Source: Oppiella nova
Taxonomy: Eukaryota > Arthropoda > Arachnida > Sarcoptiformes > Oppiidae
Direction of reading: 5' to 3'
DNA: 50,806 nucleotides
Assembly (NCBI GenBank): GCA_905397405.1
Contig: CAJPVJ010000054.1
Location: forward strand, 1-50,806
This document shows positions 24,004 to 34,669 of the stretch, piece by piece (the first letter of the stretch is position 1; the number at the start of each line of letters is the position of its first letter). Under the pieces are notes generated by a model. That model was given only the letters and a program-made list of their open reading frames with translations, did not search any database and was not told where the DNA came from. Made by a program: the position numbers and the translations under genes.

Positions 24004-24846
24004 ATGCCTCTGATAGTGATGTGCGGAATACCATTGAGTGGTAAAACATATCAAACAAATCGTCTGAAAGAGTATTTTGAAGAGAAACACAATTTGAAGC
24101 CAATTATCATCTCTTCGGACACGAAGTTAAAGGAAATCAAAAGAAATGTCTTATTCGGCGATTCAAAGATGGAAAGGGAGTTAAGAGGTTGGCTTAAGTC
24201 GGAGGTCGAGAGGCATTTGGTGGCCGACAATCTGGTGGTATTGGATGCAAACAATTACATCAAAGGCTTTCGATATGAACTGTACTGCAGTTCCAAAGAG
24301 AGAAAGACAACCCATTGTGTGATCGAAGTGGTGGTCACTGACGAAGACATCGCTTGGAAACGAAACATAGACTCAGCCGAAGATCCGTCACTCGACTCTT
24401 ACGACAGACAGACTTTCGATGCTTTGGTGCAGCGCTACGAAAAGCCACAGACGACCAGCCGATGGGATTCACCGCTCTTTGTCATCGATGGCTCTTCGCA
24501 TGACATGCCATTCGATGACATCAATGCAGCCCTCTATCAAAGACAGGCCCCCAAACCCAATCTGTCCACACAATCACCCGCTTTGAGTTCAACTAATTGT
24601 TTGTATGAATTGGACTCAAAGACACAGCAAGTGGTGAGAGATGTCCACAAATGTATACAAAGCGGACAACTGAAGAATATAGTGATTCCCGATTCGAGAC
24701 AAACACTAAACCTGAATAAAAGCCTTTCGGCGGCAGAACTGAATAAAATGAGACGACTTTTCATAAGTTATACGAAACTTCATCCCATTTCTGACGACCA
24801 AATGATTGGCACTCTTTTCGTTCAATTCATTAATAAAAGTGTTTAA
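24004..24846 (+). CDS. KTI12: KTI12: Elongator-associated P-loop ATPase
   Basis: KTI12 supports Elongator-dependent modification of wobble uridine in tRNAs, and it is related to the kinase PSTK. It is a single-exon gene of 280 residues. The ATG at 24004 is chosen because the protein then starts MPLIVMCGIPLSGKT, exactly like the family, with the P-loop GxxxxGKT at residues 8-15. Later features are IIISSD, the Walker B-like LVVLDANNYIKGFRYELYC, and WKRNID...YDRQTFDALVQRYEKP. The C-terminal region holds the tRNA-binding domain in the family. Confidence 0.92.
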   Translation: MPLIVMCGIPLSGKTYQTNRLKEYFEEKHNLKPIIISSDTKLKEIKRNVLFGDSKMERELRGWLKSEVERHLVADNLVVLDANNYIKGFRYELYCSSKERKTTHCVIEVVVTDEDIAWKRNIDSAEDPSLDSYDRQTFDALVQRYEKPQTTSRWDSPLFVIDGSSHDMPFDDINAALYQRQAPKPNLSTQSPALSSTNCLYELDSKTQQVVRDVHKCIQSGQLKNIVIPDSRQTLNLNKSLSAAELNKMRRLFISYTKLHPISDDQMIGTLFVQFINKSV

Positions 24847-24990
24847 AATAACATTCATTTTATTGATTTCCATATAATTTATATAATAATTATTTACTTT
24901 TTAAAAATGATATATACTTTTAAGCATTGAATGATTGGCTTTAAAAAAATTAATCTTATAATGGAAACAATGGGTAAAATAAAGTATTTG

Positions 24991-26342
24991 TTAGACATCT
25001 TTGATGTGGTCTTCATTATCGGACAAACAAATAGATTCAACAAAACTATCCCATTGTTGAGCGTTGGACTCGAGTTCGGCTAACGTAGTGGTCAGCTCTG
25101 ACAGGTCTCCCATCGAGTCGGCGCCACTGCCCGTGAATGCAGGCGTCGGTCCGTTGAAGAAGGAGCCCAACTCGTGGTCCTCTTCGCAAGCGAACGGCGC
25201 CTTCAGTTCGACGAATACGAAGGAATCGCCTGAAGAGGAATAGATGGGCGACGATGTCATGCTGTTCTCGATGACGCTCTTCGTGGGGATGACTATTGGA
25301 TCTGATTTTTGTGGAACTTTTAGCAATGATATCCTCTTTGAACTGTCAATTGTATCTTCATTTGGTAATAGATTACTGAACGGCGCCTCAGGTATGAGTA
25401 TTAGATGTTCCGCGTCTGCAATGAGAATGAAGTTGTGTTTAAGTATTAATGCATTTATAAGTCATATATTTGTCTCAAAATACTGTTATCCGTTGTGGCG
25501 AAGGCGGCCATCAATGGTTTCGAGGGATCCCTTTCCTCAATAGTCTTAAGTCTCTCCTCTTTCTTGAAGTGATCGCTCTTCAGAGGAAGCAATTGAGGGC
25601 TTTTGGGGATAGAAGTGATGTTTGTAGTGATGTTATCATTGAATGTTTTGGAACCGATTGTCAAATCAGTTCGATATATGAATGACACGAAGAGTTCATT
25701 GAAAGCACTTCTAATGGATCCCAACTGTTTGGCGGACGAGAAGTGTTGGGCTTCTTCTTCGGAAGCGAAGACATTGGTGTCGGAATCGCATCGATAGACC
25801 CGATAGCAGATGACATAAGAGTCGGGACTTTGACCCCTTTGGCTGAGTTTGTAGGCGGGGGTGGCTCTCGTCACTGATATCAATGACTTCAACATTAAAC
25901 TCATTTTGTTGTATATGTTGTATATTATAAGCGTCGGTGAGTTGGCGGAGGGCTGGCGTTGTGTCGGCGATGAGCTCTCGTTACCCGACGCGTCGCTCAT
26001 CTCATTGGTCACGAACCAGTACTCCAGAGTCATTGAGTTGCCATCACTCGTCTTCAGCGATATCTCGCAGCATATCTTCCAATCGCTTTTAATGGTCATC
26101 AGCGAAGTGTTGGTCTGCTTCTGATGGCAGTCCAGATCGCATCCAATCGACTCCAAGCACTTCCGCGTCTGTTCGTTGATGTCTTTGATGTCATTGATGG
26201 CCAAATTGAACCAATCGTTGCCTCTGTTGTTGGACTCGGTTTTGATGCGTTGGGACCCAAGTCTTGACTGAACGATCACTTGCACGCACTTCAGCACGAA
26301 ATGGCGCACAAACTTCTCCAAGTCTTTCACTGACATCTCCAT
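24991..26342 (-). CDS. ATG13: ATG13: autophagy-related protein 13
   Basis: ATG13 is the HORMA-domain subunit of the ULK1/ATG1 kinase complex that starts autophagy. Exons are 26342-25484 and 25415-24991, giving 427 residues. The start MEMSVKDLEKFVRHF leads into the HORMA domain (VQVIVQSRLG, DWFNLAINDI, CCEISLKTSDGNSMTLEYW, TRATPAYKLS, VICYRVYRCD, FVSFIYRTDL). After a disordered Ser-rich stretch comes a LIR-type motif, DSFVFVELKAPF, matching DDFVMIDFKPAF of human ATG13. Near the C-terminus WDSFVESICLSD corresponds to the human FDAFVETLQ end. Truncation to the single HORMA domain can be excluded because both ends match. The gene converges with KTI12 (144-bp gap). Confidence 0.93.
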
Positions 26343-27014
26343 CAACACCACCACTGAACGAAAAGATTATCACCGATTCACTGCATCAATTGGTCACCTA
26401 TTGGTCCACAATGGCGTCAATCACTACAACCACAACACAAATGAATGACAAGTAATTGGATTTGAAATGAAGACAATGTCTTATAGTCTGGCATTCAGTC
26501 AATCAGTGAACGGTTACATGATTTGAGACTTCAATCAAAACAATTCAATCATATGTTTACTCACACTATAGCAGACATTAGACGTACAGTAGACCACACT
26601 TTCTCTCATCCCTCTCCTACCCATCCCTTCCCACCCAACCCTATGACATGACTTTTATTATTAATTAATTGGATTAAATTGTCCTTTATTTGTCTTAAAT
26701 AATGTTTGAGATTATTGTTTATAATTTTCCACATAATGAATATTTATATAAATTATTATGTATTTTATTAATAGTAAAAGGGATATAACAAGAGCCCAAC
26801 CCATGGGAGGGTATGGTTAAGGCTCTAGTATTGAGAGTAAAAGTCATGCGCTTTCACTGGATTTGTATTTCTCAGAAAACAATCCAAACAAATGTATTAA
26901 TAGTTGCAATAGTTTTGTATTCAGTTGTCATCCAATCAATGAATCCATCACTTGATTGAGTGTCACTCGACTCAACCAAAGGTCATATTGAATGTGGAGA
27001 TAGTAGTGACTGAA
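26343..27014. promoter_or_regulatory. Divergent upstream region ATG13 (-)/PGAP2 (+)
   Basis: No gene is supported. A pyrimidine-rich tract occurs at about 26600-26645. A likely acceptor (cgttcag on the minus strand, just upstream of the ATG13 ATG) suggests that ATG13 has a 5' UTR intron. Confidence 0.45.
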
Positions 27015-27809
27015 ATGGGGAGCAACTGGTTGTGGCCGTCGAGGGCGATGCCGTACCGACCCGTCAACGACAACATAGCGGACAACTCGATAACGTTGGC
27101 CTTCCCTGTGGTGACCGTAGTGGTGGTATTGCTGCCATTGGTGGCACTCGTGGTGTGTATCATGTGGTCACTGGTGTACGACTTCGAGATCTCCACATCG
27201 ACCCACTGTGGGGTCAATAACTGGTTGCCGTCCATAAGTGCGGCCATCGGGTCGTTCGCCCCCCAGAAGTACATCTGGCGACTGGCCATTAGCTTGCATT
27301 CACTGCCGCGATATGTCATTGCATTCATGTATTACAACAGATATGGCTCGAGGGCTGTGTTTGTCTTGAATATCCTAGAAATCAGTTCCCTATTGGGTCT
27401 CACGTATGTCTCGTCCACCGAAAACTTCCGTAAGTTTTCAATCAATGAATCGCTGATTAACTCATTCATGCTTTTCACCACCGATTGAATAGCATTTCAC
27501 TCGAATTGTTTCCAATTGTTCCTGATATCAGCTTTCGTTGGAATGGGTTTACATTTAATTAAATATAGAAAAAGCGTTTTTAAGAAATACATGGCCCTAA
27601 CAAACGTCATCTCCGGTGCGTTTGCCGTATATTTCTATTTCAGACACAACTGGCACTGCGAGGCAGGCATTTACACCTTGTTTGCCATTTGCGAGTATTT
27701 AGTCGTCTTAAGCAATATATTGTTTCACTTTCAAGCCTTCTATGACTTCTCGCAAACCATTGTCTCCATTACTGATCGAAGATATCATTCAATCAATTAT
27801 TCTGCTTAA
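27015..27809 (+). CDS. PGAP2: PGAP2: GPI-anchor lipid remodelling factor
   Basis: PGAP2 is a multi-span Golgi/ER membrane protein needed for fatty-acid remodelling of GPI anchors (FRAG1/DRAM superfamily). Exons are 27015-27429 and 27493-27809, giving 243 residues, the usual size. A hydrophobic first span (VVTVVVVLLPLVALVVCIMW) follows MGSNWLWPSRAM. The signature NNWLPSISAAIGSFAPQKYI is followed by WRLAISLHSLPRYVIAF. The splice junction joins LTYVSSTENF to HSNCFQLFLISAF. The end reads FRHNWHCEAGIYTLFAICEY, then SNILFHFQAFYDF. Both halves match the family, so this is one gene and not two ORFs. Confidence 0.93.
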
Positions 27810-28036
27810 CACTCGACACAACTCTTGTTATAGATTTAAATTTATATTATTTGTTACATTAGGAGATCTCACAACTAATTATTAAATTAAAATTATGTCA
27901 TTAAAAACTTAGTTATTTTTATTTTCAATTTTATCAAAATATATCAAATATTATGAAATTCTTAGTCTAAGAATTTGCATTTTGTCACGATTTGTACTTC
28001 AAATGTCATAAAAATACAAACATTTAGTGAACACAT

Positions 28037-31000
28037 CTATGCAGTCAAGCACCAGTCGTATGCATTCCTGAACATCTTAGTCCAAGGACTCACTTTCAGA
28101 GATTTCCATTTACTGGGAACGTAAGGCCATTGCCATAAGAAGGTACACCTCTCAGGATGAGGCATAAGTGCTGTCCGTCAGACCAAATATAGTGTCAATT
28201 AATCCATATTAATGCCAATTCCTAATATATAAGTGTTTCATACCTAAGTGTCTACCATCGAGACTACTAATTCCAGCGATTCCTAAAGCACTTCCACTGG
28301 GATTCATAGGATATCTATTTTTAAAGTACCAGTATTCATTTAGTATTGATATTGAAAATTAACTTATAAGTAGCGAATCAATACTCAAGGGTTGGGTTGT
28401 TGTGGTCGTCCACATAACGCAAAGCAATGCAATTGTTGGCCTCAATTGCTTGGAGTGTCTGTTCGTTAATATAAGCGAACTTTCCCTCTCCGTTTGAGAC
28501 CCAAACCCCCATAACTGATGTTTGCATGTCTTTAAACATAATGGCATTTGTCTTGTCCTCGATTCTCACCGAAACGAAACGGCTCTCAAATCTTTCGGAG
28601 TTATTGTGTGTTAAAAGTGTTTCTTGTTTTCCTAAACACAAACAAATAATAGTTTTGTTAAACATATTAAACCGTAGATTAAATACACGAACCCTCTGTC
28701 TGTGAGCCAACCCAACCCAATAAAGCCATGAGTTGACAGCCATTGCACACACCGAGAGAGAAGGTGTCACTTCTGGCTCTAAATCTTTTCAGTTGTTGTT
28801 CTATGGTTTGGTTGAACTTCATGGCCGCCGCCCACCCCCTGGCGCTGCCCAATACGTCCGCATAAGAGAAACCTCCCGGGAATATAAGTCCTCTGAACGC
28901 CTCGAGAGTTAGGAGTTGTTTGTTTAAGATGTCAGTTATGGTGACGTCGGCCACTTCGAAGCCAACCATATAGAGACTGGCGATCATCTCTCGGTCGCCA
29001 TTAATTCCTTCCTCTCGAATGACTGCCACTCGCGGAGCACTCTTGAAGTGGTTGTCAATATCTGTTCGCAAATGAAATTGTGGTCTAATGTCGGACATAT
29101 TGAGGATATGAGTGGCAACTCGAAAGGCTTACTGATATTGATTAAGTCGGGATCGAAAGTGAGGGTCCATTTCGGGGCTCTCCTGTGTTTCAGACCACTC
29201 TTCTCCTGTTGCACACAATCCTTGTTTGTCTGAAACTTTTCCAATTCAAAGCTCGTCTCTTCCCATTTGTCTCTCAATTCAGTCATTTTGGCCTAAAATC
29301 CAAACATTCAATACTTTTAGCTATTTTATTGATTTTTTTATTATTGATATTTACTTTGAGAACAGTTTTATTATTAATATTAATAATAACTAAATCCTGA
29401 TTTTGGAGAGCTTTGCCAATAACTTGTGGCTCGAGTTCAATACGTTTGAATGAAGTTAATACGCTAGGTAAATGTTCAGAATTCACTTCAAGCACAATAC
29501 CACACTCCTCAGCAAACAATAACGAAATGTCTGTATTGTTTGCGGACTTAATGTTTGCCTCTAATCCACAATTGGAAGCGAAAGCCATTTCTAGTAAACA
29601 AGTGATGAGTCCGCCGTCGCTTATATCATGGCCTGCCGTACAGATTCCGCTTCCTATCAATTGCTGCACTAAATTGAAACAATCCCTCAATAGTAGAGGT
29701 TTTTCCAAATCAGGCGATTCATCACCGATTTGACCGAATACTTGTGCCAAAGCTGACCCTCCAATCCGTAATTTCTGATTACCACTTAAGTTGACATACA
29801 AGAGCTCAGTGCCATTCATCTTGAGCTCAGGCGTCACTTTGACTCTTATGTCGGGCACCGGAGCGTAAGCGCTGACGACTAGAGTTCCGGGAGATTTGAC
29901 CACTTCGTGACCACTCTGTATCTTAACCTTTGCTGCCATTGACAGCGAATCCTTTCCTCCATCGACACCAATATTGAGTTGATTCATAACACCACACATG
30001 GCCTGACAGGTCTCCACCAGTTTTGCGCCCTCCCCTGACATCACATAATTATAACATATTATACTCATTAGTGTTGGCACAGCAATACAATTAGATTGAC
30101 TGCAATACCGTCGAGCTTTGCGGCCCACATCCAGTTGCCCGAGCACTTGACGTCTCGCAAATCACTTATTACACAAAACATCAAATTAGTGATGGCTTCG
30201 GCCACTGATAGCCTTCCATTTGCTTCCGAGGATATCAATCCCTTAATGGGTTGTTCACCAATAGAAGTGGCACTTCCTCTGAAGTTGAAATAATTCAGTG
30301 CAATCACTGCGTAATCGGCTAATGGTGTGTGGAGTGGGCCAATACATTGCTGCTGAGCCACGAGACCTGATATCATCAATGTTAATTATATATTCATTAA
30401 TTTAAATTACAATTTCAATACCTGTTACACTTCTGTCCACTTTATTTGTCAAATATCTTTTGGACGCCACAGAAGGCAATCGAAGCACACGATTCAGTGC
30501 ATCGATTAGTCTGAGATTATCGGGAAGTCTTAAAGGTTTTAATACAGGACTTGATTTCTTAAAATTAAATGTTTTGCGGGGCATTGATCCCAAGACATGT
30601 TTGAGGTCCAGGTTGACCGCGTGTTTGCCCTTATCGTTGTCATCGACGAGAGTGATGTGTCCGTCGCCGGTCACGTGTCCGACAAAATCGATTTTACATT
30701 TTTCCCGTTCACTAATCTTTTGCAGTAATGAATGGTCTTCTGGTTTAACGAGTATTGCATTACTTTCCTGATATTCTGCTCCCCATAACTCCAATATATT
30801 GATCGTGGGGTCGCCTAAACTGAACTTATTTACAAAGATCTTTGCGCCCAACGGATCGGCTATTTCTTTGAGAACATTGCCATTACCTCCGGCCCCCTGA
30901 TCATGGATTGCTTGGATTGGGTTGTGCTCTAGTTTTATGACAAGCCTTTGTTTATATGATTTTTATATTCATAAACATTTACCAGAATATTCAATACAGG

Positions 31001-33650
31001 CTCTTATGAATCGATTGAGTTTTTGCTCCATTTCTGGATCTCCTCTTTGAACGGCACCGAAATCCAAGTCCTGATTCTTTTCACTCCCTTTTGAGAAATT
31101 AAAGCTAAAGAATATTTTAAAAGTAAAATCTATATAAACCTTGAACTTCGGTAGAACTGGCGGCACCGCCTCCCACTCCGATCCTAATCAACACATTTGG
31201 AGTTAACGAGCGAATTAATAAACTCTAATCATTGACTCTAACCTATAGACGGGTCCACCAACTTTTGCCACAGACATTCCCAGTTTTGGATTTTCTTTGA
31301 TAACATAATTATCCTCAATAGTACCGATACCTCCGCTGAACATAATTGGTTTAATGTATTCAAATCTTTCATCTGATGAAAAAACATTTTTATAGAATAT
31401 TCAAAATATTCAAAATAATGGCTAAAATGTAATTAACTGTTTGGCAATCGTTGTCCAAAACTTCGGGCAAAACCTGTCAGAACTGGTTCACCGAATTTGT
31501 TGCCATAATCTGAGGCCCCATTACTGGCTTCAATGCATATCTGAAGTGGATCAGCAAAATTGCCCGGATATACCTCATTCTTGTCCTCCCATTCCAAGTC
31601 ATATCCGGGAATATTGAGATTTCCAAAAGAATAACCGGCAGTTCCAGCGATTACATGAGCCCCACGACCTGCCGCCTGAACATCTCTTATACGACCTCCA
31701 GTTCCTGATATGTGAGACCATATTATTCACAAAGTTACAAGAACCAATAAATACAAAATTATAATATAATTAGTCACGGAACTACACTGGCCCTGTATTT
31801 ACTATTAATTATGAAACATGTTTTAATAAATAAATTTAGAAAAATGAATAACTTTAAGATCCTTAATAAGGCAATAATTTATTCATTTGTTGATGTATTG
31901 AATATTCTTAATGTTTCTTTTATATGATATAAACATTACTGAATCTTTAATACAGTAATTCTTTGTAATGTTTATGTAAACTAACTTATATAATATAGTT
32001 CATGTTATTTTTGGGATGCCTTCATATATAAGTTTACTGTAAATGCATTAATAAATTCTCTGAATAATTAAATTGAATGTTGTGTCCATCACTTACACAC
32101 AAATTAAGAAAAATAGCAAACTGATTGTAATAAATCACTAAGATATCATGTTTTACTAAATTATTTAACAAATTCTAACTTATTTGGCATTCAAAACATT
32201 ATTGACTCATTTATATTACTCATTTATAATACCAGTACATATTTCAAGACAACCAAAAGTATCTTTACTAAAAGGAATACATAAATAAAAATGAATAAAA
32301 TATGAATACAAAAGAATTGGTTGTATTGCGATAATAAAATTAGTTACTGTACTGTAGCCTTATTTCATTTTCAAGTAAGCTTTGATTGAATGTGTGAGAG
32401 GTATAAAAAGTTTATTAGACTACTTGCCAGTGGTAGCACCGGGGAAGGGGGCCACCCCTGTGGGGAAATTATGTGTTTCGGCTGTAAAGATGATGTGTCG
32501 AGTCTTATTGGACTCTACTTTCACTAATGAAGCTTCGGTTGAATTGACCGGAAGTAATATATTAAGCGAAGAAAAGCCTTTAATAGCACTGGAATTGTCA
32601 TTGAATTTAATAACGTTGTTATCGTTGGTGTGGTTCTGAGTGTCGGCCACTAATTCAATCAACGACTTATCAATTTGTTGGCCGTTTATCAATATATTTC
32701 CCTATCAATCAATTCACTTAAAATGTTATTTCAAGAAAATGCTTAATAAATAATGTAATACTTTGAAAAACCAATGTCTCGAGTGTTCAGAGTTAGACTG
32801 CGCCAAATCAAAGCATTCAACTGATGTTGGGTTACGTTTGAGAGTATCCCTGAATAGTTTGGTGTAGTATTCAATATCCCATTCATCAAAAGCTAATCCC
32901 AGTTCATCACTGATCTGACGGAGGGCTTCCGAGCCTCTGTTCATGACGTCGATCTCAACCCAATCCTCGCGATTGACGGGCAATACAAACGATTCAATCG
33001 GTTTGACATATCTTTGTTGTGTCATTCTGTCGTGTAATTGGTTTACAATTAGGGACTCCGTTTGAGCGCTTATTTCTCCCTGTTTATGACGAAAGTAAAT
33101 TCAGTTTAATGGGAGCCAAACATTAGCATTCGTATAGAGAATAGCGCTCATGAAAGCAATATTCCTCCAAATGATATGATTAGTTGGTTTGACCTGATAA
33201 TTGATTTCATAGAGAATACTTCTCTCGATTCTGTTTATTTTTGCTGCCAGTCCTACAGCTGCACAGATTGAAACTGCATTTGTCGAGAAGGCTGTACTGA
33301 AGTTAAGTCGGGCACCGATTTCGATAAATAAGCACTTCTTTGGCGATGACTTATCGCTTGCAAAAGATGTTGACTTTCGGAGAGTGCTGTCGAAAGTTGG
33401 AGATAATATCCATTCGACTTTCTTCTCCTCTTCGCTGTCAAGTTTTCCTGTGTTTTACATAAACTTTCATGAAATACTAATATTTTCAAAACTTGGAAAA
33501 TCTCTTACCAGTCGTTCCCACATAATAACAGTATTCCGTTTTAATTGACGTTAGATTCTTGGCGTGAGTCTTGAGTTTAGCCAAAGTATCACCAATTTTG
33601 GCATCACTTAGACCTGGACTCTGGTAATACCTCAACACACTATTTGCCAT
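28037..33650 (-). CDS. PFAS: PFAS: phosphoribosylformylglycinamidine synthase (FGAM synthase)
   Basis: PFAS is a cytosolic enzyme of step 4 of de novo purine synthesis (FGAR + Gln + ATP to FGAM). Sixteen exons: 33650-33509, 33447-33194, 33079-32762, 32701-32428, 31704-31438, 31372-31243, 31183-31140, 31087-30983, 30928-30422, 30366-30109, 30034-29355, 29292-29133, 29061-28693, 28631-28385, 28314-28244, 28170-28037. They sum to 1319 residues (human 1338) with all phases consistent. Motifs in order: DLAQSNSEHSRHWFF, FTAETHNFPTGVAPF, GATTGTGGRIRDVQ, EASNGASDYGNKFGEP, DLDFGAVQRGDPEMEQK, HDQGAGGNGNV, VASKRYLTNKVDRSV, DLRDVKCSGNWMWAAK, VDGGKDSLSMAA, GHDISDGGL. The C-terminal glutaminase has nucleophile Cys in GVCNGCQLMALLGW and His/Glu in MPHPER (1280, 1282). 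Intron 4 is a GC-AG intron of 723 bp; the others are 52-114 bp. Confidence 0.96.
31705..32427 (-). other. PFAS intron 4: GC-AG, 723 bp
   Basis: The minus-strand donor reads ACTG|GCAAGT and the acceptor atatcag|GAACTGG. Only this pair restores the invariant PFAS stretch GATTGTGGRIRD. The only nearby GT (in gcaaGTAGTC) would put the next exon out of frame. The interior is AT-rich with no gene. Confidence 0.88.
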
Positions 33651-34669
33651 CTTTTGCTATTATAGCCTTGAAATACAAGTCAGACTATTTGAGATGAATT
33701 CTCTCTCAAATGTGCACAAACTTAAGATATTTTATGAGTTTATAGTTTAGTTTTTATCATTAGTATAAGCAATACCTTAGGAAAGTTAGGATAACAGTTC
33801 AAGGCTTAGGTTCACAACCCAATGCTTTGGTTCTCTCAATGCTATAGCACTTCAATAAAACCGATGGCAACCAAAAGCAACCAAACGATTGCTTTCTGCT
33901 ATTCTTCTTGAGGTTCAGTCAAATGTCTTTCAAATAATTATTAATATAGTACTTATAAAATCAATTTTAAAATACAAATACTTTATATATGCGTAAAGCG
34001 GCGATCGTTTTAAGCACTTCTATCATACGATAGTCTATGACATGAATCTGTGAATTCAATCTATGAATTGATTGCAATATCTTATGTTCTCTCCTGACTG
34101 TCCAATAATATGTTGTTTTGCAGCTAATTCTTGTTTATCTCAAACAAACTCACAGTTATCTCTTCATATTTGTTTACTGCCTAAACTATTTCTTAATTTA
34201 TTAGTTATTGGTTTTAATTCAATTAAAATATATTTAACAATTACCAATTTATAATTTAATTTTTGATGACTTCATAAAATAAAATGATAAAACCATTACT
34301 TACTGTATGTATGGTCTACATATTGCAATTAATGGTAAAGTAATAAATGAAAGCAAATTATGTAAAACTTGTGTAATATTATTGAATTTATTTACAGAAT
34401 CAAATTTTAATTTACAGTATTATTAATTTATAATTACAATAATATATTACAATAAAAATCAAAAATTCTATAAATATTTAAAAATTAAATACAATATTAA
34501 AAATGATTGTTAGCCTATGGGTTCAATTCTACAATAAATCCGTTGAGATCTGTTACCATATTATTGATATTATTAAAATCATTACAAATAAGACAATCAG
34601 TTCTTGAAAACATTGATTTCTAAAACTTATATCTATTGTAGAGTTGAAGTGAAATTCTTAGTTTGAAGT
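33651..34669. promoter_or_regulatory. PFAS upstream region and NELL-like 3' flank
   Basis: About 1 kb without a supported gene. The part next to PFAS is its promoter region. The part from about 34250 is extremely AT-rich and includes the 3' flank of the NELL-like gene. I see no RNA gene. Confidence 0.5.

Noticed and set aside
26791-26826. Imperfect hairpin AGAGCC...GGCTCT between ATG13 and PGAP2
   Set aside because: The stem is short and interrupted (6 bp, mismatch, 4 bp, bulge), with no sign of a known RNA class.
27430-27516. Frameshift or two separate genes at PGAP2
   Set aside because: The break is explained by a 63-bp GT-AG intron (27430-27492) that restores a full-length family member.
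29085-29133. Alternative acceptor (cattag) for PFAS exon 13
   Set aside because: It would continue in the wrong frame. The acceptor cgaacag at 29064-29062 gives the conserved frame APRVAVIREEG.
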